Source: Selaginella moellendorffii (taxonomy: Eukaryota; Streptophyta; Lycopodiopsida; Selaginellales; Selaginellaceae). Taken from it: 64,000 nt of DNA. The position numbers and the translations under genes are program-made. The stretch lies in assembly GCF_000143415.4 (NCBI RefSeq), contig NW_003314307.1, positions 1,447,928 through 1,511,927 of the forward strand, read 5' to 3'. Positions 56,437 through 64,000 of the stretch are shown one piece after another (the first letter of the stretch is position 1; each line of letters begins with the position of its first letter). Below the pieces are notes generated by a model. The model saw nothing but the letters and a program-made list of their open reading frames with translations, made no database searches and had not been told where the DNA came from.

Positions 56437-57059
56437 TGGGCGTCACTGGTGGCAGCCGTAGTGCTGGGGACAGCCACGGTGCTAGAGACGCTGCGCGGCG
56501 CTGGGCGGCGCGGGGCGGTACCGGGCGGTACCGGGCGGTACCGCGCGTCACTGGGCGGTGCCGGGCGGTACGAGCGGTACCGCGCGTCGCTGGGTGAGGC
56601 CGGGCGGTACCGGGCGGTACCGGGCGGTGTCGCGCGTCGCTGGGTGGTGCGCGGCGCGCGTGGAGCGGCCCTGGGCGGCGTGCAGCAGTGCGTAGCAGCC
56701 CGTGGTGCTGCTTGGCGCTGCTGGGCCGGCCAAGCCGCGGCGCGTTGGGCGGCGAGTGCTCGCCCAAGCGTTGGGTGTGGCCGCCGCGGGCGGCTGGCCG
56801 AGATGTGGCAGCCGCGGCAGCTGCTGGCGTTGGCGGCAGCTGTAGCTGCTGGCGTTGGCAGCGGCTGTGGCTGGCGCTGGCTGGGTCGCCGGCTGCTGCT
56901 GCTGGCAGGGCCGATTTTTTCTGCTGTTAGCCCCAAGCAAGAAAAACGGAAAAGGCCCTGCCTCCAGAGAGGAGGAGAGGGCAGGGCAGACCTTGAGCCG
57001 TAGACTGGCAAGCTCAGAAACAGCTGCTGCGCTCACGTGCTTTCTCACGTGCTAAAACC

Positions 57060-57195
57060 GGTTTAGGGTTTAGGGTTTAGGGTTTTAGGGTTTAGGGTTT
57101 AGGGTTTAGGGTTTAGGGTTTTAGGGTTTAGGGTTTAGGGTTTAGGGGTTTAGGGTTTAGGGTTTAGGGTTTTAGGCGCGTTTAGGCGTTTAGGG
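57060..57195 (+). repeat. Interstitial telomeric array 3
   Basis: About 17 TTTAGGG units with occasional extra T or G, then the standard variant block. Confidence 0.95.
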
Positions 57196-57258
57196 TCAAA
57201 GACACCCCGTGGTGTTGCAATCCGGCGAGATTGCGGCACCACTTTGTGCAATCCACAT
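57196..57258 (-). mobile_element. Penelope copy 3, 63-bp stub
   Basis: Only the extreme 3' tail is present (to ...GTGCAATCCACAT on the plus strand); it is bounded on the right by inverted telomeric repeats. Confidence 0.9.
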
Positions 57259-57280
57259 CCCTAAAACCCTAAACCCTAAA
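57259..57280 (-). repeat. Inverted telomeric repeats
   Basis: CCCTAAAACCCTAAACCCTA, ending AA, is in reverse orientation to every other array and is followed by CCGG and forward repeats, giving a head-to-head palindrome. Confidence 0.95.
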
Positions 57281-57284
57281 CCGG

Positions 57285-57396
57285 TTTAGGGTTTCCGGTT
57301 TTAGGGTTTAGGGTTTAGGGTTTACCGGTTTTAGGGTTTAGGGTTTAGGGTTTAGGGTTTAGGGTTTAGGATTTAGGCGCGTTTAGGCGTTTAGGG
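57285..57396 (+). repeat. Interstitial telomeric array 4
   Basis: Forward repeats broken twice by CCGG-containing words (TTTCCGGTTTTAGGG, TTTACCGGTTTTAGGG), then the standard variant block. Confidence 0.93.
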
Positions 57397-57468
57397 TCAA
57401 AGACACCCCGTGGTGTTGCAATCCGGCGAGATCGCGGCACCACTTTGTGCAATCCACATTCTCCGTGT

Positions 57469-57485
57469 GCCGTTGTCGAAACGGC
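57469..57485 (-). other. Conserved hairpin in element 3' tail
   Basis: GCCGTTGTCGAAACGGC, a six-base-pair stem with a five-base loop, present in all copies long enough to include it; a second hairpin (GAATGAA / TTCATTC) lies at 57515-57534. Confidence 0.6.
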
Positions 57486-57559
57486 GTGATTGAGAGCAAG
57501 TAGAGGAGGCAAAGGAATGAATTTTCATTCATTCGTGAGCGAGGGAGAGGACAAGAGAC

Positions 57560-57604
57560 AACCCGAGACCGGTTTCGTCCTTTTTGGGACTCATCAGCCG
57601 GGTG
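57560..57604 (-). ncRNA. Hammerhead ribozyme, copy 4
   Basis: Sense (minus) strand: CACCCGG, then the invariant CUGAUGA, stem II GUCC/GGAC with an A-rich loop, the invariant GAA, stem III ACCGGU and C17, cleaved before UCGGGU. UCGGGU pairs with ACCCGG of the 5' strand to form stem I, including one G-U. All core nucleotides of a hammerhead are present. Stem III is the six-base palindrome ACCGGU with no loop, so two molecules can form a double hammerhead. Hammerheads are known from Penelope-like elements, where they are thought to process transcripts. The same motif occurs in copies 1, 2, 5, 6, 8 and 9. Confidence 0.9.
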
Positions 57605-57800
57605 TAGTCGTCTAGTGTCTACCCTAACCCTAGCTCGGTGCCGACTCTACTTATATTTTGGCTCTGTCACGTGGCGCGAGTCCGTGTGGCGGCCATGCGA
57701 GGTGGCGTGGCAGCGTTGGCTCGCGAGGGTGCGAACGTAGCACAGCTGGTGTTGGTTACTCCACAGCAGTGGTAGTCGCGGAGAATGACTTCGGCAGATC

Positions 57801-57926
57801 GGTTTTAGGGTTTAGGGTTTAGGGTTTAGGGTTTAGGGTTTAGGGTTTAGGGTTTAGGGTTTAGGTTTAGGGTTTAGGGTTTACCGGTTCAGGGTTTAGG
57901 ATTTAGGCGCGTTTAGGCGTTTAGGG
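57801..57926 (+). repeat. Interstitial telomeric array 5
   Basis: Eleven or so units including a short TTTAGG and the word TTTACCGGTTCAGGG; identical in every irregularity to array 9. Confidence 0.95.
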
Positions 57927-58838
57927 TCACAGACACCCCGCGGTGCTGCAATCCGGCGAGATCGCGGCACCACTTTGTGCAATCCACATTCTCCGTGTGC
58001 CGTTGTCGAAACGGCGTGATCGAGAGCAAGTAGAGGAGGCGAGGGAATGAATTTTCATTCATTCGTGAGCGAGGGAGAGGACAAGAGACAACCCGAGACC
58101 GGTTTCGTCCTTTTTGGGACTCATCAGCCGGGTGTAGTCGTCTAGTGTCTACCCTAACCCTAGCTCGGCGCCGACTCTACTTATATTTTGGCTCTGTCAC
58201 GTGGCGCGAGTCCGTGTGGCGGCCATGCGAAGTGGCGTGGCAGCGTTGACTCGCGAGGTTGCAAACGTAGCACAGCTGGTGTTGGTTACTCCATAGCAGT
58301 GGTAGTCGCGGAGAATGACTTCGGCGGATCGCCGAAGACAGTAAGCGTTCAGCCGGCAGGTGACGTACCTTTGACGCAAGATAACTTGTAAACGCAGCAT
58401 GATATGATGCATGCGTTACGTCCACAATGCTTGTGTCACTCGTACGTACCCGGCGACGAAAAACGTGGTCCACTTTGCAGGGAATATTCTGAGAATATTC
58501 CGTCGTTGACCGTTGACCCCGCGTTGACCGTGTGTGGACTGGGATGGTGGAGGGCCTGAGGTCACTCATACATACCCGAAGTCCAGCGGTGGTGCAGGGG
58601 AGAGCCATCCCGCGAGCTGTCGGCGTGCATCGCCGATGTCAAAGGAGCGGTACCGTTTTAACGGAATACACGCTTTTCAACGAATCGTGTGTGGAGTTCA
58701 GAGTTGAAACTCACATATTCACGATCGGAAGGAAGAGCGGAATCCAACGGTATATGCCGTTTTGACTCGGTCAACAGGGATACAGTCGGAATATTGGGGA
58801 ATATTCCGTTCTGTGTCGGAATATTGGGGAATATTCCG
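57927..58838 (-). mobile_element. Penelope copy 5
   Basis: 912 bp: 3' tail, hammerhead (58090-58134) and one and a fraction of the ~305-bp units, truncated at GGAATATTCCG. It is almost identical to the first part of copy 6 (offset 986). A 30-bp segment (CGGAATATTGGGGAATATTC and flanks) is repeated at its 5' end just before the telomeric array. Confidence 0.93.
58090..58134 (-). ncRNA. Hammerhead ribozyme, copy 5
   Basis: Core and stems identical to copy 4. Confidence 0.9.
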
Positions 58839-58912
58839 TTTAGGGTTTAGGGTTTAGGGTTTAGGGTTTAGGGTTTAGGGTTTAGGGTTTAGGCGCGTTT
58901 AGGCGTTTAGGG
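58839..58912 (+). repeat. Interstitial telomeric array 6
   Basis: Seven perfect TTTAGGG units then the standard variant block. Confidence 0.95.
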
Positions 58913-59075
58913 TCAAAGACACCCCGCGGTGCTGCAATCCGGCGAGATCGCGGCACCACTTTGTGCAATCCACATTCTCCGTGTGCCGTTGTCGAAACGG
59001 CGTGATCGAGAGCAAGTAGAGGAGGCGAGGGAATGAATTTTCATTCATTCGTGAGCGAGGGAGAGGACAAGAGAC

Positions 59076-59120
59076 AACCCGAGACCGGTTTCGTCCTTTT
59101 TGGGACTCATCAGCCGGGTG
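59076..59120 (-). ncRNA. Hammerhead ribozyme, copy 6
   Basis: Core and stems identical to copy 4. Confidence 0.9.
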
Positions 59121-59965
59121 TAGTCGTCTAGTGTCTACCCTAACCCTAGCTCGGCGCCGACTCTACTTATATTTTGGCTCTGTCACGTGGCGCGAGTCCG
59201 TGTGGCGGCCATGCGAAGTGGCGTGGCAGCGTTGACTCGCGAGGTTGCAAACGTAGCACAGCTGGTGTTGGTTACTCCACAGCAGTGGTAGTCGCGGAGA
59301 ATGACTTCGGCGGATCGCCGAAGACAGTAAGCGTTCAGCCGGCAGGTGACGTACCTTTGACGCAAGATAACTTGTAAACGCAGCATGATATGATGCATGC
59401 GTTACGTCCACAATGCTTGTGTCACTCGTACGTACCCGGCGACGAAAAACGTGGTCCACTTTGCAGGGAATATTCTGAGAATATTCCGTCGTTGACCGTT
59501 GACCCCGCGTTGACCGTGTGTGGACTGGGATGGTGGAGGGCCTGAGGTCACTCATACATACCCGAAGTCCAGCGGTGGTGCAGGGGAGAGCCATCCCGCG
59601 AGCTGTCGGCGTGCATCGCCGATGTCAAAGGAGCGGTACCGTTTTAACGGAATACACGCTTTTCAACGAATCGTGTGTGGAGTTCAGAGTTGAAACTCAC
59701 ATATTCACGATCGGAAGGAAGAGCGGAATCCAACGGTATATGCCGTTTTGACTCGGTCAACAGGGATACAGTCGGAATATTGGGGAATATTCCGTTCTGA
59801 CCGTTGACTCCGCGTTGACCGGGCGTTGACTCGAAAAGGGGGGTGGCCTGGAGCGACTTTGGACATACCTGAAGTCCATCGGCCAGACCCTGGGAGTCAT
59901 CGGGTACGCGGGGAAGGATGCAAACATATGCTTCCGTGTCTTGCAAAGTGTGGTACAAGACATGG

Positions 59966-60655
59966 CTAAGCTCGCGGAGGGAGCTTGGCCCTGACCAGGA
60001 ACGAACCGAGGTTCGGGGAGCGTCTCCAGCACGTAATCACTCGGGGGAGTGTGTCTGCGGGAGCTTCATCCATCACCTGTTTAGGGTTTAGGATGTCCCC
60101 CAAGCCTAGCTGCGTGCTGTGAAGCATGTAGGGGAGCTTAAAGGCGAGGGGGGTCCGTCGACAAGCGTCGCTAGAGCGGCGCGAGCGTGGAAGGAGAGCT
60201 TCATGTCGCTGATCAGAGGAGATGCTGGAGAGGCAGTGTTGGAGGAAGGAGATCGGGTGTCCCCAGACACAGAGGCGGTGGTAGAACCACGTGCACATGG
60301 CATGGAATCCATTGGCCGTGCTCTCACGGAGGAGGTATCTCCGGAGCTCGCTGCGGATAAATGCCACTTTCTGGTGCCATGGGTGAACCGACGTCCAGGG
60401 GAGGTACTGGTAGGCGTTGAGGGGCTTCTGGAACGTGGACGAGTCGAGGCAGCGTGTCTCTTCAAAGTGAGGGCCTTTGAAGAAGTGGATATCGAGGATA
60501 TCCAGGATATCCAACTCCTCGAGCAGGATCACCGAGGTGATCTTGATCGAGGGACGAAGCGTGCCATATCCTCGGAGCCATCGTTCGAGGCCTGCTCGTG
60601 TACCTGTCCAAGTGCTCACTCCGTCATCTGTGTACCTCCGTAGATGGAAGGGCGA
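59966..60655 (-). pseudogene. Penelope-type RT C-terminal fragment, copy 6
   Basis: Open for more than 220 codons: HLRRYTDD box, LEELDILDILDIHFFKG, QKPLNAYQYLPWTSVHPWHQ, FIRSELRRYLLRES, FYHRLCVWGHPISFLQ. It ends with CWRRSPNLGSFLVRAKLPP, which matches the terminal thumb region RRPxNLxxxLVRAKL of Penelope-type RTs. This copy preserves the end of the protein (stop at 59966) but has no visible upstream RT core, so it is a fragment. Compared with copy 1 it has a DILDILDI triplication and no stop at SSDQ. Confidence 0.88.
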
Positions 60656-62811
60656 TTTGTTGGTTGTGTCGAGGCACTCGTCGAGTCTGTGGGGACAGTG
60701 TTGAGCGTGGTGCCATGGACGCGCAGAGCAGAGCCAGGTGCAGAGGTGACGGTGGCTGCTGCGCTGGGCCAGGTCCTGGAGAGCGTTAAGGCGAGAGGGC
60801 TCGCTGCTCTGTTCCAGTGGCAGGGGCTGGCTTGGGTGGCGATTGCAAGGGATCCGGCATCAGAGGTGGTGAGAGAGCCCGTGCCATCGGCATAGTGCCT
60901 GGCTTTGCAGTTGCAGGGCCAGTGCTAGCACTGGTGATTGCAGGGGATCCATGGCAGATTGGATTTTTGGCAGCGTTGTGGCAATGTCTAGGCAGCTTGG
61001 GTGCTCTGAGTGGCAGGGAGCATTCCCATTGGCATCTTTGGTGATCCTTTGGTGGTGCCAAGGCAACATACCAAAGGGGCACAAAAAGCCTTTGTGAGGG
61101 ATTTGCTGTGCCATACCCAGGTCAGGGGAGCTGGGCTGCGCTAGACGTCGAAAAGACTGCAGAGTGGAGATGTCAAGCTAGCTCCCAAACTCTTAGTGGC
61201 CGTGAGCAGCTCCAGGTGGGGATCTTTTGTGGCGCTCTGGTGGCAGAACGCAGCGCGCAGAGGCCAGTGTGAATGCCCAGCCTGGAGACATGTTGTGCCA
61301 GACCCGTGCGAGGGGAGTGAGGGGCATCGTGCCAGAGATCACAACAGCTTTGTGGTGATGTCTGGGTGGCACGGGTGCTCTCAACAGCAGGGAGCAGTCC
61401 CCTTAGCATTTTTGGAAATCCCTTGGTGGTGCCGAAGCAGCAGCCGAGGGGGGCCAAAAAGCCTTTGTGGGGCATTTGCTATGCCGGACCTGAGTCGGGG
61501 GAGCTGGGCCGCACCAGATGCCAGAAAAGCTGTTGTGTGGAGATGCCAAGCTAGCTCCAAGACTCTTAATGGCTCCAGGCGGGGATTTTTTTGGCGTCTT
61601 GGCAGTGAGGTGCAGCGCATGGGGGCCTACGTAAATGCCCGGCCTGGAGCCGCTGGGCGGCACTGGACTGTACCGCCTGTCTCTGGAAGTACTGCGTGTC
61701 GCTGGGCAGTGCCGCGCGTCACTGTGCAGTACCGCGCGTCGCTGGGCGGTGCCGCACGTCACTGTGCAGTACCATGCGTCGCTGGCGGTACAGCACATCG
61801 CTGGGCGGTGCTGGGCACACGTGAGCAGCACTGGGCGGCACGGGGCGGCACTAGGCAGTACGCAGCGGCTCTGGGCAGCACGTGGCGGCCCTGAGCAGCG
61901 TGCGGTCGTGCCTGGCACAGTGGAGCACTGCTGGGCAGCGCTGGTGGTGCTGCTGGGCAGCGGCTGGCCGGGATGCGGTGCTGACGGGCTGGGCCACGAC
62001 GAGCCACAGAGCTGGCGCTTTGGGCGGCGAGTGCTGGCCCAAGTGCTCGCTGTGGCGGTCGCTGGAGGCCGGCCGTGGCACAGCTGGCTGGCCGGCTGGC
62101 ACAGCAGCCGCGGCAGCTGTTGGTGTTCGCAAGCCGCGGGCTGCTGCGATGGCTGGCGCTGCCTGCGTCAGCGGCTGTTGCTGCTGGAGCAGCTGGCTGT
62201 GGTGGCCTGGGCCGTGGCGTGCTCAAGACGCAGCGGCCATGCTCCCGTAGCTTCCTCTACCATTGCCAAAAACCAAGTGCTAGGACTTAGAAATTTCTGG
62301 CAACTCAAAGGCTGAGCGTTTGAGCCGTTGGATTTGTGCGATCCGACGGTGGAGGAGAGAGGAGAGGGGAGCGTGAGTCAGCCTTTGCAATGGCTGTTGT
62401 TGTTGCAAAGGCTTCTCCCATGGTGGATTTTGGTGAGGCACAGCAATTGCTATGGTGATCTCTGGGGCTCTGTGTGGCAGGGAGCAGCTCCCTTGGCATT
62501 TTTGATGATCTCTTGGTGGTGCCAAGGCACTGGACCAAAAGGGGCAAAAAGCCTTTGTGGGGAGTTTGCTATGCCAGACACGATTCAGAGGAGCTGGGCC
62601 GCAGGAAACACCAAAAAGATTGTTGTGTCGAGAAGCCAAGCTAGTTCCCGGACTCTTAGTGGCAGTGAGCAGCTCCAGGCAGGGATTTTTTGTGGCGCTG
62701 TGGCGGCGAGGTGTGGCACACAGGGGCCAACGCAAATGCCTGGCTTGGGGACTTGCTGTGCCAGACCCTGGCGAGGGGAGAGAAGGGCACATGGCTGGTT
62801 TCTCGACATGG

Positions 62812-62900
62812 GTTTAGGGTTTAGGGTTTAGGGTTTAGGGTTTAGGGTTTAGGGTTTAGGGTTTAGGGTTTAGGGTTTAGGCGCGTTTAGGCGTTTAGGG
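62812..62900 (+). repeat. Interstitial telomeric array 7
   Basis: Nine to ten units then the standard variant block. Confidence 0.95.
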
Positions 62901-63080
62901 TCAAAGACACCCCGCGGTGCTGCAATCCGGCGAGATCGCAGCACCACTTTGTGCAATCCACATTCTCCGTGTGCCGTTGTCGAAACGGCGTGATCGAGAG
63001 CAAGTAGAGGAGGCGAGGGAATGAATTTTCATTCATTCGTGAGCGAGGGAGAGGACAAGAGACAACCCGAGACCGGTTTC
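62901..63080 (-). mobile_element. Penelope copy 7, 180-bp stub
   Basis: Truncated inside the hammerhead, at the GAAACC core in sense, so it keeps stem III and the cleavage-site side but no CUGAUGA. Confidence 0.92.
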
Positions 63081-63164
63081 CGGTTTAGGGTTTAGGGTTT
63101 AGGGTTTAGGGTTTAGGGTTTAGGGTTTAGGGTTTAGGGTTTAGGCGCGTTTAGGCGTTTAGGG
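63081..63164 (+). repeat. Interstitial telomeric array 8
   Basis: CGG followed by about eight units then the standard variant block. Confidence 0.95.
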
Positions 63165-63568
63165 TCAAAGACACCCCGTGGTGTTGCAATCCGGCGAGAT
63201 CGCGGCACCACTTTGTGCAATCCACATTCTCCGTGTGCCGTTGTCGAAACGGCGTGATTGAGAGCAAGTAGAGGAGGCAAAGGAATGAATTTTCATTCAT
63301 TCGTGAGCGAGGGAGAGGACAAGAGACAACCCGAGACCGGTTTCGTCCTTTTTGGGACTCATCAGCCGGGTGTAGTCGTCTAGTGTCTACCCTAACCCTA
63401 GCTCGGTGCCGACTCTACTTATATTTTGGCTCTGTCACGTGGCGCGAGTCCGTGTGGCGGCCATGCGAGGTGGCGTGGCAGCGTTGGCTCGCGAGGGTGC
63501 GAACGTAGCACAGCTGGTGTTGGTTACTCCACAGCAGTGGTAGTCGCGGAGAATGACTTCGGCAGATC
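63165..63568 (-). mobile_element. Penelope copy 8, 3' tail only
   Basis: Same length and truncation point as copy 4 (offset 5768); hammerhead at 63328-63372. Confidence 0.93.
63328..63372 (-). ncRNA. Hammerhead ribozyme, copy 8
   Basis: Core and stems identical to copy 4. Confidence 0.9.
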
Positions 63569-63694
63569 GGTTTTAGGGTTTAGGGTTTAGGGTTTAGGGT
63601 TTAGGGTTTAGGGTTTAGGGTTTAGGGTTTAGGTTTAGGGTTTAGGGTTTACCGGTTCAGGGTTTAGGATTTAGGCGCGTTTAGGCGTTTAGGG
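63569..63694 (+). repeat. Interstitial telomeric array 9
   Basis: Identical to array 5, including the short unit and the ACCGGTTCAGGG interruption. Confidence 0.95.
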
Positions 63695-64000
63695 TCACAG
63701 ACACCCCGCGGTGCTGCAATCCGGCGAGATCGCGGCACCACTTTGTGCAATCCACATTCTCCGTGTGCCGTTGTCGAAACGGCGTGATCGAGAGCAAGTA
63801 GAGGAGGCGAGGGAATGAATTTTCATTCATTCGTGAGCGAGGGAGAGGACAAGAGACAACCCGAGACCGGTTTCGTCCTTTTTGGGACTCATCAGCCGGG
63901 TGTAGTCGTCTAGTGTCTACCCTAACCCTAGCTCGGCGCCGACTCTACTTATATTTTGGCTCTGTCACGTGGCGCGAGTCCGTGTGGCGGCCATGCGAAG
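63695..64000 (-). mobile_element. Penelope copy 9, runs off the window
   Basis: Matches copy 5 from its 3' end to the window edge; hammerhead at 63858-63902. Confidence 0.93.
63858..63902 (-). ncRNA. Hammerhead ribozyme, copy 9
   Basis: Core and stems identical to copy 4. Confidence 0.9.

Larger units (their letters stand above)
55118..57059 (-). mobile_element. Penelope-family copy 2, different body
   Basis: The first ~400 bp (3' tail with hammerhead at about 55280-55325) match the other copies. At about 55520 the sequence switches to an unrelated body carrying a 319-residue open frame, followed by a GC-rich segment (56.44-56.65 kb, GGCGGTACCGG units) like the upstream region of copies 1 and 6. 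It ends at telomeric repeats at 57060. Confidence 0.8.
57397..57800 (-). mobile_element. Penelope copy 4, 3' tail only
   Basis: 404 bp from the constant 3' end to a truncation at GACTTCGGCAGATCGG. It contains two hairpins and the hammerhead. It is essentially identical to copy 8 (offset 5768). Confidence 0.93.
58913..62811 (-). mobile_element. Penelope copy 6 (longest uninterrupted)
   Basis: 3.9 kb. Reading leftwards to rightwards, which is sense 3' to 5': 3' tail with hammerhead (59076-59120); ~305-bp units; the RT C-terminal frame (59966-60655); ~370-bp repeats (about 60.95-61.6 kb); a GC-rich GGCGGTGC-type segment (61.64-62.23 kb); and a further ~370-bp unit (62.44-62.75 kb). It extends about 390 bp further upstream than copy 1. 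There is no GIY-YIG endonuclease between the RT frame and the 3' tail. Confidence 0.9.

Noticed and set aside
58177-58608. 143-residue open frame repeated in copies 1, 5 and 6
   Set aside because: It lies in the 3' non-coding tail over the ~305-bp units; composition is not protein-like, and repeat identity explains its conservation.
57060-63700. CRISPR-like repeat-spacer pattern
   Set aside because: The short direct repeats are telomeric units and the 'spacers' are homologous retroelement copies in a eukaryotic genome.
44296-64000. Reading the subtelomeric units as LTR retrotransposons or solo LTRs
   Set aside because: There are no TG...CA ends or target duplications; 3' ends are constant, 5' ends variable, and the RT remnant is Penelope-type.

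Overview
The window is nuclear DNA from a land plant, most likely the lycophyte Selaginella (S. moellendorffii or a close relative). The evidence is plant-type TTTAGGG telomeric repeats, plant gene families (plasma-membrane H+-ATPase, EXO70, 2-Cys peroxiredoxin, PPR, SRPK, SUMO E1), compact genes with introns of roughly 45-80 bp, and telomere-attached Penelope-like retroelements of a kind I recall from this lineage. The species call is inference.

Layout. (1) 1-19.4 kb is a transposon graveyard. It holds a Ty3/gypsy scrap, a decayed autonomous Helitron (0.7-4.9 kb) split by a Cassandra-type TRIM, and a probable large non-coding LTR element with a strongly G+T-rich strand (4.9-~11.4 kb). A methyltransferase-like pseudogene follows (11.55-13.08 kb), flanked by inverted copies of one minisatellite. 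The rest is AT-rich sequence with a few coding-like relics. (2) 19.8-40.4 kb is a gene island. In order: plastid 2-Cys peroxiredoxin (+), a small membrane protein (-), EXO70 exocyst subunit (-), PPR protein (+, its ATG 94 bp from the EXO70 ATG), plasma-membrane H+-ATPase (-), a plastid ABM-like protein (+), SUMO E1 subunit AOS1/SAE1 (+), SRPK-type kinase (+), a possible small minus-strand gene, and a large P-loop NTPase/nuclease-like gene resembling Crinkler (CR) proteins (+). (3) 41.4-43.0 kb is a decayed direct duplicate of the SRPK 3' end plus the following intergenic DNA, so the CR-like gene sits between two direct repeats. (4) 44.2-64.0 kb is the subtelomere.

The subtelomere is the notable system. 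Nine same-oriented (minus-strand), 5'-truncated retroelement copies alternate with (TTTAGGG)n arrays. Their 3' ends are all identical and abut a shared variant telomeric block, so the element carries C-strand telomeric sequence at its own 3' end. The two longest RT-bearing copies encode the C-terminal part of a Penelope-type reverse transcriptase (YTDD box, then the NxYQYLPWTSxHPxHxK region). No GIY-YIG endonuclease is visible. Every copy long enough carries a hammerhead ribozyme on its sense strand, with a palindromic stem III suited to dimers. The shared 3' tail is attached to at least two different bodies. One copy is interrupted by a nearly complete 6.8-kb L1-clade LINE with an 18-bp target-site duplication. 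The G-rich strand runs rightwards, so the chromosome end is expected to the right. The picture fits repeated attachment of retroelement cDNA to chromosome ends alternating with telomerase extension.
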